Below, in pieces: positions 1 to 12,295 of a stretch of DNA of 64,000 nt (position 1 is its first letter; each line of letters opens with the position of its first letter). The notes below the pieces were generated by a model. The model was not told the origin of the DNA. It ran no database searches and saw only the letters and a program-made list of their open reading frames with translations. The translations under genes and the position numbers were made by a program. The stretch is from Apium graveolens (taxonomy: Eukaryota > Streptophyta > Magnoliopsida > Apiales > Apiaceae): contig NC_133650.1 in the NCBI RefSeq assembly GCF_009905375.1, forward strand, positions 147,268,567 through 147,332,566. Direction: 5' to 3'.

Positions 1-981
1 CAAAGCTTGGTTAAGAGATTATACCTTCCTTGAAGCTTTTTAACACAACACAAGAGCTTTGAATGCCTAAAGAACCTTGATCCTTGCTTGTATAACCTTA
101 ATCTTTCATAAAAATTCAAGAAAACTAAAGTTATTTCTTGAAGGTTACTATTCACCATCTTCTTCCTTGATTTATTGGAAGAGATTGTGAAGGAATTTGG
201 AGCTTAAACTTATAGCATATCCATATCTATGTACAAGGAAGCTTAGATAATTACCTTGTGATTTAACAATGCTTGGAACTTGATTTTTGATTTTTCTTCC
301 TTTGAAAAAGATGAAAAGCCGAGAGCAAGATGATGAGAATGAAATGATTTTGTGTTTTTTTGATTTGTTTGGCTTAGCTTGGTTGATTTTTGTTGTTTGT
401 TTTTGGTTAATGACCAATTTAACCTTGATTTTGTGTGGTTATAAACTAACCACATCTCCTTCCCTTTATGTCATGCTTATGTCATGCTCATGATGTCATC
501 CTCCCCCCTTTGTCCTCTCCTTATTGGTTGGATGACCTCATCATCCCTAACCTTCTTGATTAACCTCCTAATTGTTTGCCTAATGACCGCTGATCTGTTA
601 TACGGTTCGCTTAACTTTCGTTTTCGTTTATCGTTTGAGGGATCATACCCGGGATCTTATTACTTAGGTTCCCTTAACCTTTCTCAATATATTATATTCC
701 TTTTATGATCCTCTCCTATAATCCTTTAATTTAAATCCTTTTTATCCTGTTACCTTTTTCTCAATTCTTTCCGTATCTAGTGGATTTCCGGGAAAAATCC
801 AAGTGTTCGGAATTGGATTCTGACGATCTTTACATACACTTATATACTACATAGAGTACTAATAATATCCCATAAGATCAATAATAGAACCCCTACATAG
901 TGTGGCATGAAAAGTTTTCTCATCCAGCAAAAACACTATTCATAAGGGTTTCAAAAATTTCCAAAAATTGGGGTTATTACA
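1..981 (-). repeat. Tekay-like 3' LTR, first 981 bp (rest outside window)
   Basis: This copy repeats 9888-10869 with one single-base indel (near 786 versus 10674) and one substitution (near 898 versus 10789). On the minus strand it starts TGTAATAACCCC at 981, directly after a polypurine tract. The short ORFs seen here recur at the same offset in the other LTR and are not genes. Confidence 0.9.
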
Positions 982-994
982 GTCTCCCCTCCTT
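982..994 (-). other. Polypurine tract of the Tekay-like element
   Basis: On the minus strand AAGGAGGGGAGAC abuts the TG that opens the 3' LTR. That is the standard place for the plus-strand primer of reverse transcription. Confidence 0.8.
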
Positions 995-1139
995 AAAAGG
1001 ATTCCGTCCCGGAATCAGATAGAAATGAATAGGGATACTTTCTTAGTATTGCACTTTCTAACTCTCAAGTCAATTTTCCCACATTGTGGTTCTACCATCA
1101 AACTTATACTAGTTTGATAACCCTTCTCCTAAGCACTCG

Positions 1140-1770
1140 TTCCTTTTCACTCTATAACCCTTCCTGGTTGCTCCATATAGGTTACGTCTGGTTGCATGTC
1201 TATGCGCTCATATGCCTCTATTTATCTGGCATCTGAATTACACTTCCTTAACATTGATACGTGGAACACGCTATGAACTTACTACATGATCGGGGGTAGG
1301 GCTAGCTCATGTGCTAACTTCCCAAACGTCTTAATATATCCGAGGGTCCAACAAATTGTAGACTTAGCTTTCCTTTCTTTCCGAACCCCATCAATCCTTT
1401 CCAAGGGATACCTATAACATTACTAGGTCCTCTATTTCATACTCTTTATCCTTTCGTGTCAAGTCAACATACTTATCATGTCCATCTTGGGCTACTACCA
1501 GCCGTCCTCTGATTAGATCTATCATATCCTTGGTCCTTTGGACTACTGCGGGTCCGAGCATCTTGCGCTTTACAACTTTATCCTAACATAAGGGAGATCG
1601 ACATTGTCTTCCCTCAAGGATCTCATAAGGCGACATCTCGATAATGACACATGATCTATTGTCGTAAGATAACTCAATCCGAATTAAGTGATCATTCCAA
1701 ATTCTTTCAAGTCTATTACACAGACTCTCATTATAGCTTTTAGCATTAGAGCTTTTACTTCTCAATACCC
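1140..1770 (-). pseudogene. Decayed Tekay-like integrase, C-terminal half
   Basis: Fragments in several minus-strand frames match the usual order of a Tekay integrase. A block near 1583-1765 reads WNDHLIRIELSYDNRS, then SPYEILEGRQCRSPLC, matching the family pattern WDxxLPLxEFAYNNS...PYExLYGRxCRSP. Further on (about 1260-1400) come GFGKKGKLS and VFHVSMLRK, the conserved linker and tail before the chromodomain, and near 1190 a trace like DVTYMEQPGRVIE. Stops and frameshifts separate all blocks. No product is expected. Confidence 0.75.
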
Positions 1771-4559
1771 ATTCTTTTCTAGTTCGTAATCGCTACTGCC
1801 TTCCGTTCCTAATATTATACTGGTTATACTTTTGCTCGTTAGCGTTCTATAACCTTTTAATAACCACGTCAACCTTAGTATCACGAATGTGTTCCCATTC
1901 CGCATACTACCACCACTTTATTACTCCTTTTTCAGTTGTTTCTATTTTCCAAAGTTTGATTAATCATATAGAAGTAAAGGAATTTGTTGAGAGATCACTA
2001 TGATCATGAACACTTGTTATATCGCATAGTTAGTACAGAAGGTGGCCAGCCTTTAGTACTTGACAAGCAATTAAACAATAGCTGGTATCCTACTCGGCTT
2101 CTATCACACAGATAGATAGTCATTCGGCAATACCTCCCCTTCTGGAAGGGTTGTTCTTCTCAGCTTATATGAAATGAAAAGAAGAGAAAAGAACGAATTG
2201 AAGAGAATGGTATATATGAAAAAAATATATACTGCCACAAAATATCTGGCTTGGAACCTACCTCTGAACTATAGAGGTCTGTCATAGGAGAACGAAACAT
2301 ATATATTTATATCAACATCAAGTGTTATAGCATCGTATTTCACATGCCTAAATATTTTCGCCATTTCGTCCATCATTCTATGGACCCATGCTCTTCCTCG
2401 AGCTTATACACAATCACCTTTGAAACTCCCTCGACATCGAAAATCGAATCTGGGATCTCATTCTAGACATCATCGTTACTAGAATTCTATGCTTGCACCG
2501 CAACCTTCCTCATATAGTAATACGACTCTCTTTTCATAAGAAGGAATAAATATTCAATAGGTAGATACTCTACTTAATTAGTCTATCAATGATAACTTAC
2601 ACATTACCACGACCCGATTAGTGGTACTCAATCTCAACATCCATTCCAATACAACTCTCATGGTTGTAATCAGCTCATTACTCGCAGAATCATTGCTGCC
2701 TTACTCTGGTCCACCACTGACCCACTGTAGTCATTTATTTTCCATGAAGTCTTAATAGCTAACCATACGGAGTCCATACATCTCGTATCAAATCCTTCTA
2801 AGGAGGTAACATAATCACCATTCCTGATTCATGAAGAACACTCCTGATCCTGACATACATACATGACATGAAGCAGATAAAAGTGCAGAAGAGTTTCAAT
2901 CTAAGCAACGATAGCAGGTTAATACCATTCTTAATCATACGCCCTAAATAGAATAATTAACTCAAGAATTCATCTAGTCCTTTTTGAAACATGGTCCTGG
3001 CTTATCTCAAGATAGGATCTTCTAAGATAGATAGCCCGTTCATGGCGATTACACGAATTAAACCTTTACCAACTACTATTACGGTTGGGTATTGCACAGT
3101 CATCAGAAGGAATGTCAATCTTCCAAACCATAATTCAACCTTCACATTTTTAACCATCATCACTGTATTCTTTTGGCACACGCGCCTATAATTATCCACT
3201 TACCTTTAAAGTGTCGGCCACCTCTTTGGCCTTTCCTGATAGTAAAATTTCCTTACAGTCAATGTCACATTAACCACCTCCAAATAAATTTCTACCTTAT
3301 TTCAATCACAGCTTATGTGAAAATGCTTTCCTTAAAATCTGATGAGTAAAAAAAAAAAAAAAAATCACCATTTTTCCATAAGTTATTGCCTCAGTCTTTT
3401 AGAGGTTAATCACTGTCATGACTGACTCTCAATCATAATTAGAACATCTTTTATCTTAAGTCCTAATTGCCCTGAATAATTTCGACCATTACTGGTTCGA
3501 TCCATACTTTCTCGTGGTTTAACACGTGCCCCACTTGGCAACATTATAATTACGTCATATTTCCTTTATCAACATTTCTATTCTTGAGAATTTTGAATAT
3601 TACCTTTCTCCTTGTAAAACCTCTAAGGTTATCCTTGATTCGTTCCTCCTGTATTCCCTAGATACAGGGCATATCAACATACCCTTTACTAATAATAGAA
3701 CCATTATCTATATGTTTCTGAAAAATTTTCTCCACTGATACTTAAAGGTCATCATTACCTTAATATTTTCCAATTCATACTGTCAAAACTCATACTATCC
3801 CTATTAAGGGTGAAATGTCAACCTGTATGCATTCCCCTAGGATTCATTTTAAGTTACCAATGTTCTATCCTTAATTCCACCTTTAAAAGGTACCTGCATC
3901 CTTCCATGGATAAATCAAGTCATATATCCTTGATAGATTATCTTATTCATCATTCCCACCTCGATAGTCTATACCTAACTTCATAATAGCATCCTTATTC
4001 AATATTGAGGTCAATCCATATGGCCTCCAAAAGATAACAATGGTCATCCGCTTTTCTTTCCTGATTTGGTAATGATAACATGGATGTTCTGGAAGATATT
4101 GGTCATGTTCAACGTGAACTTCTTCTTAATAATTCCTTATTTACTTTTGTTGTTTATCTCAACAGTCACCTCAATGTTGGGATATCTTTCATACCTGGCG
4201 TCTCCCTTTCTGGGTATCATGCCACCGGTCTTACACTTCTCATTCTTGAAGGTCACTTCCTTCATCCAATTTTCCTAGTTTCTTACTTCCTTGCCTCCTC
4301 AGTCTATCCGCGTCTCATTGTTTATCCTTCGAACTATCTCAATGTTTCCTCGAATCCTCCCAACTTAAAGGGGATAAAATATACATAACTCTTATGCCTT
4401 CAACCATCAATTTTAACTCATGGTGAATCACCCTCATCCTGACGATTACATACTCTTCTATTTCTATTTCTACGAGTCTTTAGGGTTTCCTCATGCCCAA
4501 CTCCCTTATCATTCCTCAAACTCTCTTGCCTTTATATTCCTTTCTCTTATCGTTATTTC
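1771..4559 (-). pseudogene. Expected pol region of the Tekay-like element, not readable
   Basis: By position this stretch should hold protease, reverse transcriptase, RNase H and the first half of integrase. I found no minus-strand reading longer than about 65 codons and could not place the RT aspartate motif with confidence. A run of A residues lies near 3349-3364. I read it as heavily mutated pol, but replacement by unrelated sequence cannot be excluded by eye. Confidence 0.4.
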
Positions 4560-5110
4560 ATGAACCAACACAACATAAGCATTGATTTCAAACATCCCGT
4601 CATTCTGGATTCGTGTCTTCAGAATGAATCTTGATAACTTTTACAACTTAGATTCATAATTCATCATACTCGTCTGCCTTTGTTCTGGCTCTAAAGCTTT
4701 TACACTATTCCATAACCTTGGGAATTACTTTCCCGAAAACAATTGGCTGAACTTTAATCAGTTTATTATAATCTCTTGCTCCGTGCCTTCCTTGGCCTTT
4801 CACCAGCAGGTGGTCTCTCTCTTAGGAGGGTGAGTGATAAAAATAGTCTTTTGTGATTCGTCAATCATTTAGAATCTCAAATGATTCCTATATTTCCTTT
4901 AGCCAGGCTCTTGCCTCGACTAGGTCAACTTGTTCCTTGGAACTCTGAGAGCTTAACGATTTAAAGGTCATGAAAGAATTTCCTGCCGCATTGTCCCCTC
5001 AGGGTGGTGGTTGGGGATAATAGTCTAAGTTCTCTTTAGACAGGTCCATGAATTGCCGTATTGGAGTACCGTCTCGGGTCTCCTTTCCTTACTCGACTTT
5101 TGTTTCCTCA
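4560..5110 (-). pseudogene. Decayed gag core of the Tekay-like element
   Basis: Minus-strand reading gives, in pieces and in more than one frame, TFKSL...VDLVEARAWLKEI, then ESFEIL, then a region around YFPKxM. This is the typical gag start of Tekay-type elements (family form: PVEAxxWLxExEKxFExL). Nonsense codons and frameshifts interrupt it. No CCHC zinc knuckle could be found downstream. Confidence 0.65.
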
Positions 5111-5679
5111 GTCTAAATATTTCTTCCTACTCCCCATAATTGGAGTCATCTTTTAATTTAAAATCTTCATTTTCCACTTTATTATATTCCGGGTTCTTTA
5201 TATCTTAATTGCGACCTCCCTGATTATTACGTTCAAGGTTTGCCCTTAATCTTATTCCTTGTGGGGGCATATTACTTGGAAAATTTTGAGAATCTCCGGA
5301 TATTTGTCTTACTTACTTTGCTTAAGTCTTCCCTTCGTTTAGTCCTTGCACGATTGCAAATTATGAATTCTTAAGTTCGATAAACTTCATGACACTCTCT
5401 TAAGTGTTAATAGGGCAATTAACAATGTGATTTATCACAATCAAACTGATCTGAACTGAAATTAACGAATATATACATAACCATTTGTTCGAGGGTACAA
5501 CAACTGAACATATTAAAGAGGATTACATCATATGAACTTATCGCTCCTATCCCAAAAGTACTACCATAGGTAGTCATCTCGTCATTAAAACTAATCATTC
5601 ATAACTTAGGCTAATCCTCCAAAAGCGGTGCTACATGAGACTCTTGTTTGATTGCTCTGGCTCTGCGCACTACCATGGA

Positions 5680-6453
5680 TTAAGAGATGCGAGCACGCAT
5701 GACATCCCTAACCTGCTCCATCACAGAGGTGATGAGGTCTAAGATAGTCGCAAGTAGAGTTGGATCAACCTGACCCTCAAGATGGCCCCTAGCTGTAACA
5801 CGGGTGGTAGCCTCAATCCTTTCCATGCTATACGCTAATCCTGCCGGAAGTATCCCACCCTCAATCCTTGGTGCAGTAAGTCGATCCAACAGATCACTCC
5901 TAACATTTCGGGCCTCTGACAGGCCACCCAAAGTCATATGATAATCAGCGATAAGAGAAGCCTGAGTGGTAGCATCTAGCAGTCCATGGGGGGCAGGTGG
6001 TGCAGACCCAGGAGATCCAAATGGATAACCAAGCACGGTATCAGGTGACAATGGTGCAGGGGATAAAGGTGGCATTTCCTCAGTATGTGCTGGGCTCTGT
6101 ACAGGGGAGGGAACAGGAATTGGTGGAACCTCATGGATGTCTACAGGAGCCTCTGGAAGAGGGTCTGATACTGGTATAATTGGGGTCGTGGAAGGCCCCA
6201 CTCCTTCTGCCCTCATTAACCTTTGTGCCCTTGGTAACTCTTCGTCCTCTAGTGCCACCCTCGCGGCCATTCTTGCTCTGGTAGTCGCCCTGACTACGGT
6301 CATCTGTTCCTCAACGGTCCTCTCTTCATTCTCATCAGGATCCTCCATGAGATCCTCCTCAGCCACAATCCTTTCCGGAATAACATCCTCAACCACAGCA
6401 TTCTCTATCTGAACCTCATCCGGTCCCTCATTAGGGTACTCCATCGGATTCAC
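5680..6453 (-). CDS. N-terminal ORF of the Tekay-like element, 257 codons, function unknown
   Basis: This uninterrupted minus-strand frame starts about 250 bp after the primer binding site, where gag should begin, and lies upstream of the decayed gag core. The first 80 residues are very acidic (many E and D). A proline-rich middle follows (about residues 85-145), then a more helical C-terminal part that ends with VMEQVRDVMRARIS. I see no zinc knuckle, protease or RT motif. It may be the N-terminal extension of gag, cut off by the stop at 5680, or a separate accessory ORF. It is the only long open frame left in the element, which is notable beside the ruined gag-pol. The ATG at 6453 is chosen because it is the first in frame. 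Confidence 0.55.
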   Translation of the reverse strand: MNPMEYPNEGPDEVQIENAVVEDVIPERIVAEEDLMEDPDENEERTVEEQMTVVRATTRARMAARVALEDEELPRAQRLMRAEGVGPSTTPIIPVSDPLPEAPVDIHEVPPIPVPSPVQSPAHTEEMPPLSPAPLSPDTVLGYPFGSPGSAPPAPHGLLDATTQASLIADYHMTLGGLSEARNVRSDLLDRLTAPRIEGGILPAGLAYSMERIEATTRVTARGHLEGQVDPTLLATILDLITSVMEQVRDVMRARIS

Positions 6454-6700
6454 AATTTGATCTCCAACTTGTAATAAAACATCCTCATGCTGATGCTCCT
6501 GAACCTCAAGGTTTGGTGCCCCGCTGCCCTATACGAGAACAAACTATGTTACTATCACGATACCTATAAGGGTTCCCATAAGGGTTTTAACTGGCAGTGC
6601 TACGTTAGGTAGCCCGACTATGAACTTGGCAAGAGTTCTTATTATCTTAGTGAACTTTATTATCTTAACGTCCCATCATCTCTGAGGTTTATAACGCTTA

Positions 6701-6712
6701 GCTCTGATACCA
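6701..6712 (-). other. Primer binding site, initiator tRNA-Met type
   Basis: On the minus strand TGGTATCAGAGC follows the LTR end (GTTACA) after four bases. This is the standard primer site complementary to the 3' end of plant initiator tRNA-Met. Confidence 0.9.
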
Positions 6713-8453
6713 TTTCTGTAACACCCCCAGATCCGGGGTCAGGGATCCAGGTCGTCACGGTCCTTCTTTCCACAATATCACCTCACTTAATTAATAATAC
6801 TAACCTTATGATGTGACCCCACACTAACACACACCACAACTCGTTATAGTCTCAGAGATGAAATTGAAATAAGTACAAGTCTTTGAATCCACCATTTAAA
6901 AGTTATTACAACCCAAAATGATTACTTGATAAATTTACAGTTAATTGCCATTATCTGCCACAAGTTATAATTATACATAATTTGATTCTCAAAAGTAGAA
7001 TGTCTGATCTACCAATAGATCTACCTCTGCAGCTATAGCAGCCACAACATCATCGGGAAGACGCGGGATGCTTCCCACGCGCTTGCGCTGGGTCTGCTGG
7101 AGTCTGGCCATCTTTCCTAACTGTTGTTGTGTGATGAAGAAATAAAGCAAGAGTGAGCCTTACAGCTCGCAAGATAATATATATAGTGATAACAATAATA
7201 TAAGTATCTAAATGGATACTTACTAGAATCTTTATCGTGAGTAAGGTAATTACTTACTGGATATAAGTTTTAAAACAAGGGATGAAGTTACCAAATACTT
7301 CACTATACTTATATCATTGATAAAGCTACTTGAACTACCACTGTTCAAAGTATAATAAAATTCACGAGGTCATCCCATAGATGAGACCACAAATAAAACT
7401 TGAAAATATTTGATCTTTGAAATATTTTGAAAAGAGATGAAGTTACGAGATACTTCATTCAATGGATACACCAGTAAAAATGTTTGACCCTGTCAATGCT
7501 TCGGCAACCACCCATTAGTAGCCTTTCAATCGAAATGCTACGGGTAGTGTTGCAGAATTATCCAAATGGATGATGAACTCATTACGGGAGTTTACCGCGC
7601 CAGGAAGACCACTTACGATGATCAGTCGTAGTAGTACAACCCCACCATTTTCTACATGTAGAGGAGAACCTGTCGGATTTACTTGTCAACCGAACACTGA
7701 ACTCCTAGGGAATGGACCGCCTTAGCGGAACTTCCAGGCCATTTGGGCCAATATAATAAGGCTGGGCCGGCGCTACTCGACCACTTACGCCACTCCTAGT
7801 TCAGATGAAATCCATGACTCTGAAACGTAAAGCTCGTTTCCCCCTTTCCCCAAGTAGAAACTTGTTGATACGGCTCCACCAAGAAGTCGTATCTAGTTGG
7901 AAAGGAAAACTCACCGATATTTCCCAGGCGATGCCTGTTAATGGATTAACTTGTTCCAAGAATTTTACTTCCCGAATATTGGGTAAGTAATCAAAAACTC
8001 TTTTACCAAGACAGCAACCTTGTTGCGAATATAAAACACACCACCGAGCCGGATCCCCCAGGTTTTGAGCGAGTATTTAAATCCCCTTTTTAAAAGGAAG
8101 ATCTTAAATATAAAAATAGTTTTGGGATCCGCTCTAATTTTTGAAAATCATTTTAAAGACTCGAAAACACTTTAAAGAGTGTTTGGAGTAAAACTGATTT
8201 AATGAAGTAAATCAGTCCCCAGAATATTTAGAAAATGACTGAATATTATTATTTAAATAATATTCCCATAAAGAATAATCTTTATAAAAATAATTGAAGT
8301 AGAAGTATTAAAACTTATACTTGAAACGAGTATTAAATAACCAAAGATATACTTATATGAAAGTACTATCTTTATTTGAATAATCGAAAATAAGTTTGAT
8401 TATTGACACCTTATTCTTTAATAAAATAAAGAATATACCTCGACAAATAATTG

Positions 8454-8672
8454 GAGTCATAGATCCTCAAATGAATATTCAAATAATATTCATTAAATAA
8501 TATAAACTGAGTCATAAGCCTTCGAATGAATATTCAAATAATATTCAATAAATAATATAAAAGAGTCATAAGCCCTCCGATGAATATTCAAGTAATATTC
8601 AGATAAATAAATAAAAGGAGTCATACGCCTTCGAATAATATTCGAAATAATATTCAATAATAAAATAAAGTT
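8454..8672. repeat. Four tandem copies of a 54-55 bp unit inside the Tekay-like LTR
   Basis: Units start with GAGTCAT at 8454, 8509, 8563 and 8618 and continue with AT-rich sequence containing AATATTCAAATAATATTCA. Copies differ at several positions. Confidence 0.8.
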
Positions 8673-8723
8673 TAAAGTTATCGAATAAACCTTATTCGAT
8701 TAATAGTTTGGAAAAACTATAAC

Positions 8724-8724
8724 C

Positions 8725-8778
<54 letters not shown>
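8724..8778. repeat. AT dinucleotide microsatellite
   Basis: An almost pure run of AT repeats, interrupted once near 8739, inside the Tekay-like LTR. Confidence 0.9.
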
Positions 8779-8780
<2 letters not shown>

Positions 8781-10869
8781 ATATCCATATATATAAAATG
8801 TACTCGGGATCCTCGACTCCCGGTTTTAGAAAATATTTTCACCTTTGGGTCCCTATACTAAGGGTATATGCAAGTTACCGCTATCCTCTAGCATAGGTAT
8901 TATCAACTGAACCAACAGATATATATTCCAAGAATATGAAACAGGCATGCATATATACCATATCACATGCTACAATATATCGCATCATTTGCTAATTATC
9001 CAACATGCATCTATCGCAAGATAATGCAAATACATATATTCATCACAACAACAGTATAACGGATAGAATACTTGCCTGAGCGACTTGGGGTGATAAAAGG
9101 CTCGGGACGAGTCTGGTAACCTATAAACAACAAGTAAGTTGGAATTAAACCAAAATCACTTGTAAATCTATACTTTAACTAACTTAGACTCTAACGCTTG
9201 TTTTGCGCTCACTGATTTGCTTAAGTCACTCGAGTACTCTCGGCTCCACCATTTTTAATAATTTAACCTTTACGAGTTTTAAGGCGATTCCTTCGCGGGT
9301 GTTTTACCAACTGCCTAACACACTTACCATAAATGTTTCATACATTAATTAACCCTTTTTGGTCTTTAACCTATGTTTCAAAGTAAGGCGAGGGGAAAAG
9401 TTTCGTTCGCGAAACGCCGTTACTTGAAACGGTCGTTTCTCCTAAACCGTGCATCGGAATCGAACGAACTACATATCAAAACGAAGCTCGTAACATGAGC
9501 TATCTAAACATGGCAGTGGTCATAATCTAGCAGGGGGTTCTCGGGTCCTAATGCTATGCACAAAAACAGTCCAAAGAAAATCGGACGTTACGACGGCTAT
9601 GTTTACGCGATTTCCCAATTTTAAACAACTCCAAATCATCTCACAATCAACCCACAATCACAACCCAATCCAAACTCCATCCATACTTTATCATAACAGC
9701 CCCAACAACTCAACATTAACAATTTATACTATTCTTTATCATGAATTTAAACTACACTTAAGTTCATTAATCAACAACCAAGATTTACAACTCCAAAAAC
9801 ATCCCAAAACCCACTAATCTCTACATACACAACCATCAAGCCTCTCATGAACTATAATACTCATATTATGCTCTTAACATTCAATAACAAAGCTTGGTTA
9901 AGAGATTATACCTTCCTTGAAGCTTTTTAACACAACACAAGAGCTTTGAATGCCTAAAGAACCTTGATCCTTGCTTGTATAACCTTAATCTTTCATAAAA
10001 ATTCAAGAAAACTAAAGTTATTTCTTGAAGGTTACTATTCACCATCTTCTTCCTTGATTTATTGGAAGAGATTGTGAAGGAATTTGGAGCTTAAACTTAT
10101 AGCATATCCATATCTATGTACAAGGAAGCTTAGATAATTACCTTGTGATTTAACAATGCTTGGAACTTGATTTTTGATTTTTCTTCCTTTGAAAAAGATG
10201 AAAAGCCGAGAGCAAGATGATGAGAATGAAATGATTTTGTGTTTTTTTGATTTGTTTGGCTTAGCTTGGTTGATTTTTGTTGTTTGTTTTTGGTTAATGA
10301 CCAATTTAACCTTGATTTTGTGTGGTTATAAACTAACCACATCTCCTTCCCTTTATGTCATGCTTATGTCATGCTCATGATGTCATCCTCCCCCCTTTGT
10401 CCTCTCCTTATTGGTTGGATGACCTCATCATCCCTAACCTTCTTGATTAACCTCCTAATTGTTTGCCTAATGACCGCTGATCTGTTATACGGTTCGCTTA
10501 ACTTTCGTTTTCGTTTATCGTTTGAGGGATCATACCCGGGATCTTATTACTTAGGTTCCCTTAACCTTTCTCAATATATTATATTCCTTTTATGATCCTC
10601 TCCTATAATCCTTTAATTTAAATCCTTTTTATCCTGTTACCTTTTTCTCAATTCTTTCCGTATCTAGTGGATTTTCCGGGAAAAATCCAAGTGTTCGGAA
10701 TTGGATTCTGACGATCTTTACATACACTTATATACTACATAGAGTACTAATAATATCCCATAAGATCAATAATAGAACCCCTACATAGCGTGGCATGAAA
10801 AGTTTTCTCATCCAGCAAAAACACTATTCATAAGGGTTTCAAAAATTTCCAAAAATTGGGGTTATTACA

Positions 10870-12230
10870 GCAAAGGGGATGGGCGAGTTGATAGAGGTTA
10901 GCATCTCGGGGGGTTGTCTAACTGGTGCGTGCTTCTGACAACGGTCACATTTTTTCACATATTCTTTGGCATCGACCATCATTTCTGGCCAATAGAAGCC
11001 TAAACGGGTTATCTTATGAGCCAAGGCCCTGCCCCCCAAGTGTTGCCCGCATATGCCTTCATGTACTTCTTCAAGAGCCAAGCGAGCCTCATCGGGCCTG
11101 AGACATCTTAAGTAGGGAACCACGAAGGATCTTTTATACATAATTCCATCTATCAAAGAGTATCTTAGTGCTCGAACAGCCAATTTTCGTGCTTCAGTAG
11201 CATCGTTTGGTAACCAGCTGGTTTGAATGTGAGCCTTAATGGGATCAATACATGATGTCCCCAGGCCTATAGGAGCCACAAGCTTAACATCAATGCTCCG
11301 TGTTTTCAAAACGCGATAGTATACACTTCTAGAACTTTCTTCCATCTCAGATGAAGTAAACTTTGACAATGCATCTGCCTTAGCATTTTCCTCCCTTGGA
11401 ATGTGCTCAGCATGACATTCATCAAATTGGGTCATCACGGCCCATACTAGGCGGACATACTTAGCCATCATATCATCCCTTGCCTTAAACTCTCCCTTCA
11501 CCTGGGATATGACCAACTTCAAGTTTCGACAGACTTTTAAGTTCTTGACTCTAAGTGTCCCTGCTAAGCCAAGACCAGCTATCAAAGCTTCATATTCTGC
11601 CTCATTGTTTGTGGTTGGGAAGTCTAACTTCATGGCATACTCAATTAAGAACCCATCAGGGCTTTTTAGAACCAAACCTGCTCCACTTGAATTCATTTTT
11701 GATGCTCCATCAAAATAGAGAACCCAGTATTCTTTTTCCTTATTAACCGTCTCTTTATCCCCCTTATCTTCCTTATCCTGAGGTATGTAATCTTCCTGCC
11801 CCCCGACTTCTGGGTTGGGTATGGTACATTCCACCACGAAGTTAGCTAATGCCTGGGCTTTTATTGCCGTCCGTGGCTTATACTTGATGTCGAACTCTCC
11901 CAACTCTATTGCCCATTTGATCAACCTCCCACTAGCCTTAGGACTATGAATGATATTTCTCAAGGGCTGATTTTTTAGTACCTCAATTTGATGAGCTTGA
12001 AAGTAAGGACGTAATTTTCTTGAAGCCATTACCAAGGCTAGAGCAAATTTCTCAATAATTGAATAATTCAACTCAGCACCATGCAGAATTTTGTTGACAT
12101 AGTATACGGCTTTCTGGATTTTCAGTTCCTCCTTAACCAACACAGCGCTCAAAGCACTCTCTGAAATGGCCAAGTACAAGTATAAAACTTCATTCAAAGC
12201 TGGTTTTGCCAACAACGGGGCCTGGGCCAT
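10870..12230 (-). pseudogene. Tat-1 pol: RNase H, second RNase H and integrase N-terminus
   Basis: An open minus-strand frame from 12230 starts within the connection/RNase H region (YLAISESALSAVLVKEE) and continues to a second RNase H-like domain (VLYFDGASKMNSSGAGLVL, then TTNNEAEYEALIAGLGLAG). Two RNase H domains are characteristic of the Tat lineage. The integrase zinc finger follows, with its CDRCQKH pair intact, unlike in Tat-2. The frame then reaches NSPIPFA and enters the Tekay-like LTR, so the last codons down to 10839 are foreign. DDE core and C-terminus are absent from the window. It cannot give a functional polyprotein. Confidence 0.88.
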
Positions 12231-12295
12231 ATATTTCTTTAATTACTCGAAAGCCTTCTGGTTTTCCTCACTCCATACAAAGTCCTTAATGTTTT

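Larger units (their letters stand above)
1..10869 (-). mobile_element. Tekay-like Ty3/gypsy chromovirus, cut by window start
   Basis: The element is read on the minus strand. It has a 5' LTR (6717-10869), a primer binding site complementary to the 3' end of initiator tRNA-Met (6701-6712), a short N-terminal ORF (5680-6453), a decayed gag and pol, a polypurine tract (982-994) and the first 981 bp of the 3' LTR. The LTRs start TGTAATAACCCC and end GGGTGTTACA, and the 5' copy is about 4.15 kb; both fit the Tekay/Del lineage. The element sits inside the integrase of another gypsy element. The host bases GCAAA (plus strand, 10870-10874) next to the LTR are the expected duplicated target; the other copy lies outside the window. 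By eye the two LTRs differ at two positions over 981 bp, so insertion looks recent, although the coding interior is dead. The lineage call rests on LTR style and on gag and integrase traces. Confidence 0.85.
6717..10869 (-). repeat. Tekay-like 5' LTR, complete, about 4153 bp
   Basis: It is bounded by TG (10869, minus strand) and CA (6717), with the primer binding site immediately inside. It holds no gene. It does hold a tandem repeat of about 54 bp (8454-8672) and an AT dinucleotide run (8724-8778). Short ORFs at 7805, 9551 and 10059-10595 have no recognisable domain and are taken as chance. Confidence 0.88.

Noticed and set aside
172..708. Short ORFs repeated at 10059-10595
   Set aside because: They lie in the two LTR copies at the same offset, have no domain and are low in complexity. 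They reflect LTR identity, not genes.
6701..6712. Possible tRNA fragments at TGGTATCAGAGC and TGGCGCC sites
   Set aside because: They are primer binding sites next to LTR ends; no cloverleaf can be formed around them.
8724..8778. AT run as an origin or matrix attachment site
   Set aside because: It is an ordinary microsatellite inside an LTR and nothing else supports such a role.
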